The position numbers and the translations under genes were made by a program. This document shows positions 17,377 through 24,886 of a stretch of 64,000 nucleotides of DNA, one piece after another (the stretch's first letter is position 1; each line of letters opens with the position of its first letter). The DNA is taken from positions 1,116,001 through 1,180,000 of the forward strand of contig NZ_CP139965.1 of assembly GCF_034424375.1 (NCBI RefSeq). The letters run 5' to 3'. Below the pieces are notes generated by a model. The model saw nothing but the letters and a program-made list of their open reading frames with translations. It had not been told where the DNA came from and searched no databases. This DNA comes from Paraburkholderia kururiensis. Its GTDB lineage: Bacteria; Pseudomonadota; Gammaproteobacteria; Burkholderiales; Burkholderiaceae.

Positions 17377-17697
17377 ATGAAGCTCGTCCAATCGCTGATC
17401 GTTGCCGCTGTCGTCGCCGTTCCGGCCGTTTCGTTTGCGCAGTCCAACGCGCCGCTCACGCGTGCCCTGGTGCGCGCGGAACTCGTTCAACTCGAAAAGG
17501 CGGGCTACAACCCCGCTCTGGACTACACCCGCTACCCCGAGAACGTTCAGGCCGCCGAGGCGCGCGTGAGTGCCCGGAACCACGATGCCGCGTCCGCGTA
17601 TGGCCCCGCGCTGAACGGCACGTCGTCGTCGGGTTCGCATGCCAGCGCTGCGCAAGACGCGATTCCGGGTCTCGGCCCGCTCTACGCCCACTCGTGA
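17377..17697 (+). CDS. DUF4148 exported small protein
   Basis: A 106-residue protein with a signal peptide (MKLVQSLIVAAVVAVPAVSFAQ, cut after about residue 22) and the DUF4148 pattern LTRALVRAELVQLEKAGYNP...YPENVQAAEARV. These small periplasmic proteins are abundant in Burkholderiaceae and have no known function. The ATG at 17377 is chosen because it begins the signal peptide; an in-frame ATG three codons earlier is possible. Confidence 0.82.
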   Translation: MKLVQSLIVAAVVAVPAVSFAQSNAPLTRALVRAELVQLEKAGYNPALDYTRYPENVQAAEARVSARNHDAASAYGPALNGTSSSGSHASAAQDAIPGLGPLYAHS

Positions 17698-17764
17698 ATC
17701 GCGTGCGCTCGCCCAATGAAGGGCGTGTCGGCGCGGGCCAGCATCTGCAATCGAGGAGGGCAGG

Positions 17765-18283
17765 ATGACATTGCGCAGCATCGGTACGTTGCACGTGGCG
17801 TGCGTGCTAGGGCTCGCGGTACTCGCGAGCGATGGCGCCACCGCCGCGGACGCGCAGACGGCAGCGGCGGCGTCGCCCATCTACGGCGTGACGGTTCCGA
17901 AGGGGTATCGCGAATGGCAGATGATCGCGCCCGCCGCGGAAGCCGCGCCGCTCGACGAGTTGCGCGTGGTGCTCGGCAACGAGACGGCGATGAAGGCCGT
18001 CAGGAACGCCACCCTGCCGTTTCCGGACGGGACGATTCTGGTGAAGCTCGCCTACCGGAAAAAGCAGTCCGACGCGTTCGCCCCCGCCACCGTGCCCGGC
18101 CAGCCCACGACGGTGCAGGTCATGGTGAAGGATTCGAAGCGCTATGCGTCCACGGGCGGATGGGGGTTCGGACGGTTCATCAACGGCATGCCGGTGGACA
18201 AGGCGCAGCATGAGACGTGCTTCGCGTGCCATGCGGCGCGCGTGAAGGATCGCGACTACGTGTTCACGCGTTTTGCGCCGTGA
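17765..18283 (+). CDS. Cytochrome P460-family protein
   Basis: A 172-residue exported protein. The signal peptide is about 28 residues (ends GATAAD), followed by VPKGYREWQMI and later GGWGFGRFI, both typical of the P460/cytochrome c'-beta fold, and a C-terminal haem-binding motif CFACH (Cys152, Cys155, His156). Periplasmic P460 proteins bind or oxidise NO or hydroxylamine; a distal catalytic residue could not be assigned, so enzymatic activity is not claimed. It lies between a DUF4148 gene and an exported hydrolase gene, all on the + strand with gaps of 67-78 nt. Confidence 0.82.
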   Translation: MTLRSIGTLHVACVLGLAVLASDGATAADAQTAAAASPIYGVTVPKGYREWQMIAPAAEAAPLDELRVVLGNETAMKAVRNATLPFPDGTILVKLAYRKKQSDAFAPATVPGQPTTVQVMVKDSKRYASTGGWGFGRFINGMPVDKAQHETCFACHAARVKDRDYVFTRFAP

Positions 18284-18361
18284 CGGCAGGAACGCAAGGC
18301 CTCGCGAAAGGGCCGCCGCGGCAGGTCAGCCCATTCTCCAAACCCAAAAACGAGATACGAA

Positions 18362-19144
18362 ATGATGTCCAGATTCTTGAGTGGTCTTCTGAAGTCCATG
18401 CTGGTGATTGGCGCAGTGGCCGCGGGGCCGGCGGCGCATGCCGAAGGAGCGAATGACGCGAGCCGCACCACCGTCGTGCTGACCCACGGCGCGTTTGCCG
18501 ACGGGTCCAGCTGGCGCGGCGTGATTCCGATTCTGGAGGCGAAGGGCCTCCGCGTGGTGGCCGTGCAAAACCCGCTGAGTTCGCTTGCCGACGACGTGGC
18601 CGCGACCCGACGCGTGATCGATCAGCAACCGGGCCCGGTCGTGCTGGTCGGACATTCGTGGGCGGGCGTGGTTATCAGCGAGGCCGGCAACGACGACAAG
18701 GTGAAGGCACTCGTCTACGTGTCGGCCTTCGCTCCGGACGCGAATCAGTCCATTGCCGACATAACAAAGGACTTGCCGGCGCCGCCCTGGGCCAGTGAGC
18801 TGCATAAGGATTCCGCGGGCTATCTGACGCTCTCGGACAAGGCCGTCCGTCAGTTCTTCGCGCCCGACCTGCCGGCTGCCGCGCAACGCGTCGTGGCCGC
18901 TACGCAGGGGCCGTGGTACTCGGGCTGTCTCGACGAGAAGGTCACGCATCCGGCGTGGCGCGACCGGCCTTCATCCTTCGTGGTGAGCACCGAAGACCAG
19001 ATGATCGCGCCCGCTTTGCAGGAGCGCATGGCGAAGGACATCGGCGCTACCGTCACGCGTGTGCATGGCAGCCATGTTTCGCTCGTGAGCCATCCGCAAG
19101 TTGTTGCAAACGCGATTATCGAAGCGGCTAAACGTGGGCAGTAG
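18362..19144 (+). CDS. Exported alpha/beta-fold hydrolase
   Basis: A 260-residue protein with an N-terminal signal peptide (about 27 residues ending AHAEG), the oxyanion motif LTHGAFADGSSW, the nucleophile elbow VGHSWAG (Ser99) and a C-terminal catalytic His in HGSHVS (His238). It belongs to the EstC/salicylate-esterase-like group of small serine hydrolases. Its substrate is unknown; export suggests an extracytoplasmic ester. Confidence 0.83.
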   Translation: MMSRFLSGLLKSMLVIGAVAAGPAAHAEGANDASRTTVVLTHGAFADGSSWRGVIPILEAKGLRVVAVQNPLSSLADDVAATRRVIDQQPGPVVLVGHSWAGVVISEAGNDDKVKALVYVSAFAPDANQSIADITKDLPAPPWASELHKDSAGYLTLSDKAVRQFFAPDLPAAAQRVVAATQGPWYSGCLDEKVTHPAWRDRPSSFVVSTEDQMIAPALQERMAKDIGATVTRVHGSHVSLVSHPQVVANAIIEAAKRGQ

Positions 19145-19148
19145 TTGA

Positions 19149-19345
19149 TTGGAGCGATCGAGTCGGCAATCGCGACGTCGCCATCGATCAGCACCGGCGA
19201 CATCGATTTCGATCGCTTCATGCCCGATGCCGACCAGCGAGATGAACAGGCCGCCGCGATGCGAACGACCAGACAGCGGACGGTCGGCGTGCGCATTCAA
19301 CGGAAGATGAATGGCGGAGAAACCCGTCATGGCGGCTGAGCTGTT
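19149..19345 (-). pseudogene. Remnant of a glutathione S-transferase (N-terminal part)
   Basis: Reading the minus strand, ADRPLSGRSHRGGLFISL followed by GIGHEAIEIDVA resembles the first strand-helix-strand of GSTs. In another frame this runs straight into SPVLIDGDVAIADSIAP, the later cis-proline strand and SNAIL-like motif. About 25-30 codons normally between them are missing and the frame is lost, so this is an internally deleted, frameshifted fragment. It ends at the 3' end of the alpha/beta hydrolase gene. The match rests on pattern memory and is moderate. Confidence 0.5.
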
Positions 19346-19360
19346 CTTCGGGCACACCAC

Positions 19361-19405
19361 AAAAAAACGGCGCCGCAGGCATTCAGCCCGCGGCGCCGTT
19401 TTCGT
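19361..19405. terminator. Bidirectional rho-independent terminator
   Basis: A perfect 10-bp stem ACGGCGCCGC/GCGGCGCCGT (19367-19376 and 19390-19399) with a 13-nt loop has a run of A residues on its left and TTTT on its right. It can therefore terminate acnB (minus) and anything arriving on the plus strand. Confidence 0.85.
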
Positions 19406-19447
19406 GTCGCTACGACGCAAGCAACACGTCGCAGCCCGGCAGCGCGT

Positions 19448-22033
19448 TTACATCGACACGGTGTCGGCCACTTCCTTGAAGTCTTCGATCTGGTCGAAGT
19501 TCATGTACTTGTAGATCTTGTCGCCATTGGCGTTGATCACGCCGATGTCGGCCATGTACTCGTCTTTGGTCGGAATCCGGCCAAGGCGCGAGCAGATGGC
19601 CGCCAGTTCCGCGGAACCCAGGTACACGTTCGTGTTCTTGCCCAGACGGTTCGGGAAGTTGCGGGTCGACGTCGACATGACCGTCGCGCCTTCACGCACC
19701 TGTGCCTGGTTGCCCATGCACAGCGAGCAGCCCGGCATTTCGGTGCGCGCGCCGGCCGTGCCGAACACGCCGTAGTGACCTTCTTCCGTCAGCTGCTTCT
19801 GGTCCATCTTGGTGGGCGGGGCCACCCACAGCTTGACGGGAATGTCGCGCTTGCCTTCCAGCAGCTTCGACGCGGCACGGAAGTGACCGATGTTGGTCAT
19901 GCACGAACCGATGAACACTTCGTCGATCTTCGCGCCGGCGACGTCGGACAGCGTCTTCACATCGTCCGGGTCGTTCGGGCACGCGACGATCGGCTCATGG
20001 ACGTCGGCGAGATCGATCTCGATCACGGCCGCGTACTCGGCGTCGGCATCCGGTTGCAGCAGTTTCGGGTCGGCCAGCCACTGCTCCATCGCCTTGATGC
20101 GGCGTTGCAGGCTGCGCGCGTCCTGGTAGCCCTGCGCGATCATCCACTTCAGCAGCGTGATGTTGCTGTTGAGGTACTCGATGATCGGTTCCTTGTTCAG
20201 GCGCACCGAGCAGCCCGCAGCCGAACGCTCAGCCGATGCATCCGACAGTTCGAATGCCTGCTCGACCTTCAAGTCGGGCAGACCTTCGATTTCGAGAATG
20301 CGGCCCGAGAAAATGTTCTTCTTGCCTTGCTTGGCGACCGTCAGCATGCCTTGCTTGATGGCGTACAGCGGAATCGCGTTGACGAGGTCGCGCAGCGTCA
20401 CGCCCGGCTGCATCTTGCCCTTGAAGCGGACCAGCACCGATTCCGGCATGTCGAGCGGCATCGTGCCGGTGGCGGCCGCGAAGGCGACGAGGCCGGAGCC
20501 CGCCGGGAAGCTGATGCCGATCGGGAAGCGCGTGTGCGAATCGCCGCCCGTGCCCACGGTGTCGGGCAGCAGCATGCGGTTCAGCCACGAGTGGATCACG
20601 CCGTCGCCCGGGCGCAGCGCGATGCCGCCGCGCGTGCTGATGAAGTTCGGCAGCGTCTGGTGCGTCTTCACGTCCACCGGCTTCGGATAAGCGGCGGTGT
20701 GGCAGAACGACTGCATGACGAGGTCGGCCGAGAAGCCGAGGCACGCCAGATCCTTCAGTTCGTCGCGGGTCATGGGGCCCGTGGTGTCCTGCGAGCCCAC
20801 CGAGGTCATCTTCGGTTCGCAGTACGTGCCGGGGCGCACGCCCTGGCCTTCGGGCAGACCGCACGCGCGGCCCACCATCTTCTGCGCGAGCGAGAAGCCC
20901 TTGCCGCTGTCGGCCGGCTGATGCGGCAGGCGGAACAGCGTGGAGGGCGGCAGACCCAGCGCTTCACGCGCCTTGGCCGTGAGGCCGCGACCGATGATCA
21001 GCGGAATACGGCCGCCGGCGCGCACTTCGTCGAACAGCACGTCGGACTTCACCTGGAATTCGGCAATCACTTCGCCGTTCTTCAGTGCCTTGCCTTCGTA
21101 CGGGCGCAGTTCGACCACGTCGCCCATGTCCATCTTCGAGACGTCGAGTTCGATGGGCAGCGCGCCCGCGTCTTCCATCGTGTTGTAGAAGATCGGGGCA
21201 ATCTTGCCGCCCAGGCACACGCCGCCGAAGCGCTTGTTCGGCACGTAGGGAATGTCTTCGCCCGTGAACCACAGCACGGAGTTGGTGGCCGACTTGCGCG
21301 ACGAGCCGGTGCCCACCACGTCGCCCACGTAGGCGACCAGGTGACCCTTTTCCTTCAGCGATTCGATGAACTTGACCGGGCCGCGCTTGCCGTCTTCTTC
21401 CGGCGTGATGCCGGGACGGGCGTTCTTCAGCATCGCGAGCGCGTGCAGCGGGATGTCGGGGCGGGTGGTGGCGTCCGGCGCGGGCGAGAGGTCGTCCGTG
21501 TTGGTTTCGCCCGGCACCTTGAAGACGGTGATGGTGAGGCTTTGCGGCACTTCCGGACGGCTCGTGAACCATTCGGCGTCGGCCCAGCTTTGCAGCACGG
21601 CACGGGCGTTGGCGTTGCCCTTGTCGGCCAGTTCCTTGACGTCGTGGAACTGGTCGAACATCAGCAGGGTTTTCTTCAGCGCGTCGGCGGCGACGGTGCC
21701 CACTTCGGCGTCCGAAAGCAGCTCGATCAACGGCTGGATGTTGTAGCCGCCCAGCATGGTGCCGAGCAGTTCGGTGGCACGCGTGCGCGAGATCAGCGGG
21801 CAGGCGGTTTCGCCCTTGGCCACGGCGGCGAGAAAGCCGGCCTTCACGCGGGCGGCCTCATCCACGCCGGCCGGCACGCGGTGGGTGATCAGGTCGACGA
21901 GCGTTTGCTCTTCGCCCGCGGGCGGGTTCGTCAGCAGTTCCACCAGTTCGGCGGTCTGCTGGGCCGTGAGCGGGAGGGGAGGGATACCGAGCGCGGCGCG
22001 AGCGGCCGCGTGAGCGCGAAAGTTTTCAAGCAT
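19448..22033 (-). CDS. acnB: Aconitate hydratase B
   Basis: An 861-residue enzyme, the standard AcnB length, interconverting citrate and isocitrate in the TCA cycle, with the related 2-methyl substrates possible. The N-terminal HEAT-like domain (MLENFRAHAAARAALGI onwards) is followed by the swivel domain and the [4Fe-4S] core. The cluster cysteines lie in VFIGSCMTNIGH and MPGCSLCMGNQ near the C-terminus, and the active-site segment GTGGDSHTRFP is present. ATG 22033 is preferred because the family begins MLENFR; the open frame further upstream is not protein-like. It is monocistronic, with a strong terminator downstream and a palindrome/tandem-repeat region upstream. Confidence 0.96.
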   Translation of the reverse strand: MLENFRAHAAARAALGIPPLPLTAQQTAELVELLTNPPAGEEQTLVDLITHRVPAGVDEAARVKAGFLAAVAKGETACPLISRTRATELLGTMLGGYNIQPLIELLSDAEVGTVAADALKKTLLMFDQFHDVKELADKGNANARAVLQSWADAEWFTSRPEVPQSLTITVFKVPGETNTDDLSPAPDATTRPDIPLHALAMLKNARPGITPEEDGKRGPVKFIESLKEKGHLVAYVGDVVGTGSSRKSATNSVLWFTGEDIPYVPNKRFGGVCLGGKIAPIFYNTMEDAGALPIELDVSKMDMGDVVELRPYEGKALKNGEVIAEFQVKSDVLFDEVRAGGRIPLIIGRGLTAKAREALGLPPSTLFRLPHQPADSGKGFSLAQKMVGRACGLPEGQGVRPGTYCEPKMTSVGSQDTTGPMTRDELKDLACLGFSADLVMQSFCHTAAYPKPVDVKTHQTLPNFISTRGGIALRPGDGVIHSWLNRMLLPDTVGTGGDSHTRFPIGISFPAGSGLVAFAAATGTMPLDMPESVLVRFKGKMQPGVTLRDLVNAIPLYAIKQGMLTVAKQGKKNIFSGRILEIEGLPDLKVEQAFELSDASAERSAAGCSVRLNKEPIIEYLNSNITLLKWMIAQGYQDARSLQRRIKAMEQWLADPKLLQPDADAEYAAVIEIDLADVHEPIVACPNDPDDVKTLSDVAGAKIDEVFIGSCMTNIGHFRAASKLLEGKRDIPVKLWVAPPTKMDQKQLTEEGHYGVFGTAGARTEMPGCSLCMGNQAQVREGATVMSTSTRNFPNRLGKNTNVYLGSAELAAICSRLGRIPTKDEYMADIGVINANGDKIYKYMNFDQIEDFKEVADTVSM

Positions 22034-22143
22034 GGAGGACCTGCTGATAGGACGTTTCAGGGGAAGTCTTGCCAGGCGGCTCCGAGGGCTTCCGGGGCAC
22101 TGTGTCGACGGCAATTTTAGTCGCGCTGGGGCGTACCGTCAAT

Positions 22144-22180
22144 TATCTTATATCTTATATAAGACTAATTAAGACTAATT
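22144..22180. promoter_or_regulatory. acnB upstream control region: palindrome and tandem repeat
   Basis: This AT-rich stretch holds the perfect palindrome CTTATATAAG (22154-22163), a partial copy just left of it, and two adjacent exact copies of AAGACTAATT (22161-22170, 22171-22180). It starts about 110 nt before the acnB start (minus strand). On that strand TATAAGATAAT looks like a -10 element. The TCTTATATAAGA-like dyad resembles GntR-family sites; the regulator is unknown. Confidence 0.5.
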
Positions 22181-22240
22181 GGCGCGCAGCGCGGCTCGAA
22201 TGGCGGTCGGTCGCCTCCGCCGCTCGCGGTGGCGAGCCTT

Positions 22241-23644
22241 TCAGGCGCTGCCGAGCGACTTGAGCCGGCGGTACAGCGTGCGTTCGCTGATGCCGAGATG
22301 CGCGGCCAGTTCGCTGCGCGATCCGCTAAACCCGGCGGCCACGCGCGCGAGTTCGGCGTCGGAAAGCTTGCCGCGAGCAAAAACAGCAGGCGTAGCCGGC
22401 GCCTGCGATGGCGGCGGCGCGACCGGCGTGCGGATCGCGTCGGGCAGATGCTCCGCGCGGATCACGCCGTGGTCCGCCAGCAGATTGGCGCGTTCCAGCA
22501 CGTTGCGAAGCTCGCGGATATTGCCGGGCCAGGCGTAGGCGCACAGCAGGGCGAGCGCTTCGGGGGCGATCGAGGTGGCGACCGACGTGGCGCGGGCGTC
22601 GGCGCCGCGCGTGGACGCGATACGCCGCAGCATGGCCGCTGCGAGCAGCGGGATGTCTTCGGCACGCTCGCGCAGCGCCGGCAGCCGGATCGGGAACGCG
22701 CTGATGCGAAAGTACAGGTCGGAGCGAAACTGGCCGTCGGCCAGCATCTGCTCGAGCGGCTTGTGTGTGGCCGCCACGAGCCGGAAGTCGGCGCGTTGCG
22801 TCTCGACGCCGCCCACGCGCCGGAACGCGCCGGTTTCGATGAGGCGCAGCAGCTTCACCTGCATTGCGAGCGGCACGTCGCCGATTTCGTCGAGGAACAG
22901 CGTGCCGCCCTGCGCGGTTTCCACGAGCCCCGGTTTGCGCGCCGACGCGCCCGTGAACGACCCCTTCTCGTAGCCGAACAGCTCGCTCTCGAACAGCGTT
23001 TCGGTAATGCCCGAGCAGTCCACCACCACGAACGGCCGGTTTGCGCGCGGGCTGGCCGCGTGCAGCGCGTGCGCGAACAGTTCCTTGCCCGTGCCCGATT
23101 CGCCCAGCAGCAGCACGGGCAGCATCGAGGTCGCGACCCGGTGCAGTTTCGAGATCGCCTCGTTGAAAGCGGGGGCGCGTCCGACGAGGCCATCGGCATC
23201 CGGCCGTGCCGAGGCGCTGCGTACGGTCGAAAGACGCTCCACGTACGCGATGATCTGCCGGCGGGCGTCGAAGATGGGCCGCAGCTCCACGTCCACGTGC
23301 TCCTGGCCTCGCGGCGTGTGGTGAACGTGGAGGACGCGGTCGGCACTCCCTGTAGCGGCCGCCTGCTTCATCGGGCAGTGTTCGCCGGCGAGGTCGCAGG
23401 GCACCTCGTAGTGATGCGAGACCTGGTAGCAGCGCCGCCCCACGTGCGGCTGCCCGGCGATGCCGAACTGCTTCTGGTAGGCGCTGTTGGCCGCGAGGAT
23501 GCGGTACTCCGGGTCGAGCACGATGGCCGGCTGGGTGTCGTACTCCAGATAGCCGACGAGTGCCGCGATCTCCGGCGGGCTGGACTTGGCGCCGGGCGTA
23601 TCCGCGTGGACCGTGGACGGCGACGTGGGGAGGGAATGAGGCAT
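22241..23644 (-). CDS. FisR-like sigma-54-dependent sulfane-sulfur-responsive activator
   Basis: A 467-residue bacterial enhancer-binding protein: an N-terminal PAS-like sensor (about 22-145), an AAA+ domain with Walker A GESGTGKE, sigma-54 contact loop GSFTGA and Walker B GTLFLDEIGD, and a Fis-type helix-turn-helix at the C-terminus (SRSELAAHLGISERTLYRRL). The sensor has Cys72, Cys83 and Cys90, with spacing 11 and 7, the same as the three reactive cysteines of the characterised FisR of Cupriavidus. The divergent neighbours are persulfide dioxygenase and SQR genes with a sigma-54 promoter, so sulfide/persulfide induction is the clear expectation. ATG 23644 begins the protein; an in-frame codon at 23686 is less likely. 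Confidence 0.85.
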   Translation of the reverse strand: MPHSLPTSPSTVHADTPGAKSSPPEIAALVGYLEYDTQPAIVLDPEYRILAANSAYQKQFGIAGQPHVGRRCYQVSHHYEVPCDLAGEHCPMKQAAATGSADRVLHVHHTPRGQEHVDVELRPIFDARRQIIAYVERLSTVRSASARPDADGLVGRAPAFNEAISKLHRVATSMLPVLLLGESGTGKELFAHALHAASPRANRPFVVVDCSGITETLFESELFGYEKGSFTGASARKPGLVETAQGGTLFLDEIGDVPLAMQVKLLRLIETGAFRRVGGVETQRADFRLVAATHKPLEQMLADGQFRSDLYFRISAFPIRLPALRERAEDIPLLAAAMLRRIASTRGADARATSVATSIAPEALALLCAYAWPGNIRELRNVLERANLLADHGVIRAEHLPDAIRTPVAPPPSQAPATPAVFARGKLSDAELARVAAGFSGSRSELAAHLGISERTLYRRLKSLGSA

Positions 23645-23694
23645 GGCGGCGCTCCGCAACGGACTGGGCGCCACTATACGCGGCAACGGTCACG

Positions 23695-23740
23695 TCTGCC
23701 ATCGACTGCCATTTTCCGCCACCAACTGCCATCTGGCAGT
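23695..23740. promoter_or_regulatory. Candidate FisR enhancer sites (CTGCCAT repeats)
   Basis: CTGCCAT occurs at 23696-23702, 23706-23712 and 23726-23732, and the last copy forms a perfect dyad ACTGCCA-TC-TGGCAGT (23725-23740). The cluster sits about 140 nt upstream of the -24 element of the persulfide dioxygenase promoter and about 50 nt upstream of the activator's own start. This is the usual geometry for an enhancer-binding protein. Confidence 0.65.
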
Positions 23741-23872
23741 CGTTGACCGATCGTGACAATCCGCCCGCGACGCGCCCAAGGGCTTTCGCTACCTCGAACA
23801 GCGCAAAAGACGCGCTAATAATTCCATATAAATCAGCGGCTTGATGTCGCGCGGCAAATACTGCCCGGCGCC

Positions 23873-23887
23873 TGGCACGGACCTTGT
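23873..23887 (+). promoter_or_regulatory. Sigma-54 (-24/-12) promoter of the sulfide operon
   Basis: TGGCACG-GACC-TTGT matches the consensus TGGCACG-N4-TTGC with only the final base different; GG and GT are the required 10 bases apart. It lies 71 nt upstream of the persulfide dioxygenase start and faces it. The adjacent divergent gene encodes a sigma-54 activator. Confidence 0.85.
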
Positions 23888-23957
23888 CTTGGCTCTCGCG
23901 CAGTTTGCCGGACACCGGCGAAGTGCCGCACCCCGTCCGTCAACTGGAGCCCCCGCC

Positions 23958-24839
23958 ATGACCCACAGCACGTTTGCTGTCGAAGGATTCTTTGACCCCG
24001 CCACGTGGACCATCAGCTACCTGCTGCTCGACCGCGAGACGAAGCAGTGCGCGCTTATCGACAGCGTGCTCGACTACGACCCGAAGTCCGGCCGCACGCG
24101 CACCGACTCGGCCGACCGCCTCATCGCGCGGGTCGAAGCGCTGGACGCCCGCGTGCAATGGCTGCTGGAGACCCACGTGCACGCGGACCATCTGTCCGCC
24201 GCTCCGTATCTGAAGGCCCGGCTGGGCGGCCAGATCGCGATCGGCGAGCAGGTCCGGACGGTGCAGCAGGTGTTCGGCAAGCTGTTCAATGCCGGCCCCG
24301 GCTTCGCGACCGACGGCTCCCAGTTCGACCGGCTATTCGCCGACGGCGAAACCTTCGAAGTGGGGCGCGTGCAGCTGCGCGCGCTGCACACGCCGGGTCA
24401 CACGCCCGCCTGCATGACCTACCTCGTGAGCGACGGCGACGACCACGCCGCGTTCGTGGGCGACACGCTCTTCATGCCCGACTACGGCACCGCGCGCTGC
24501 GACTTCCCGGGCGGCGACGCCTCGACGCTGTTCCGTTCGATCCATCGCATCCTGAGCCTGCCGCCGCAGACGCGGCTCTACATGTGCCACGACTATCAGC
24601 CGGGCGGCCGCCCGCTGCGCTATGAAAGCACGGTGGCCGAGCAGCGCGAGCACAACATCCACGTGCACGAAGGCACCACGGAACAGGCGTTCGTCGACAT
24701 GCGCCACGCGCGCGACGCGAAGCTCGACATGCCCGTGCTGATCCTGCCTTCGGTGCAGGTCAACATGCGCGCCGGCCATCTGCCCGAGCCGGAGAGCAAC
24801 GGCGTGTCGTACATCAAGATTCCGCTCAACGTGTTGTGA
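23958..24839 (+). CDS. Persulfide dioxygenase-like metallo-beta-lactamase-fold protein
   Basis: A 293-residue MBL-fold enzyme with the ligand set THVHADH (His73, His75, Asp77, His78), TPGHTP (His148), GDTLF (Asp169) and MCHDY (His211). This is the ETHE1/persulfide-dioxygenase and Blh branch rather than glyoxalase II. With the SQR gene next door it should oxidise glutathione persulfide to sulfite plus GSH. ATG 23958 gives the family N-terminus (MTHSTFAVEGFFDPATWT) and is preferred over a longer frame to 23841 that would include the sigma-54 promoter. It is first gene of a three-gene operon. Confidence 0.87.
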   Translation: MTHSTFAVEGFFDPATWTISYLLLDRETKQCALIDSVLDYDPKSGRTRTDSADRLIARVEALDARVQWLLETHVHADHLSAAPYLKARLGGQIAIGEQVRTVQQVFGKLFNAGPGFATDGSQFDRLFADGETFEVGRVQLRALHTPGHTPACMTYLVSDGDDHAAFVGDTLFMPDYGTARCDFPGGDASTLFRSIHRILSLPPQTRLYMCHDYQPGGRPLRYESTVAEQREHNIHVHEGTTEQAFVDMRHARDAKLDMPVLILPSVQVNMRAGHLPEPESNGVSYIKIPLNVL

Positions 24840-24886
24840 GGCGCGGCGGGCATCGGCTAACTAACGAAGATAGCGAAGAGACATTC

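Noticed and set aside
19775..22120. 781-codon plus-strand frame inside acnB
   Set aside because: Entirely antisense to acnB, which has all its motifs.
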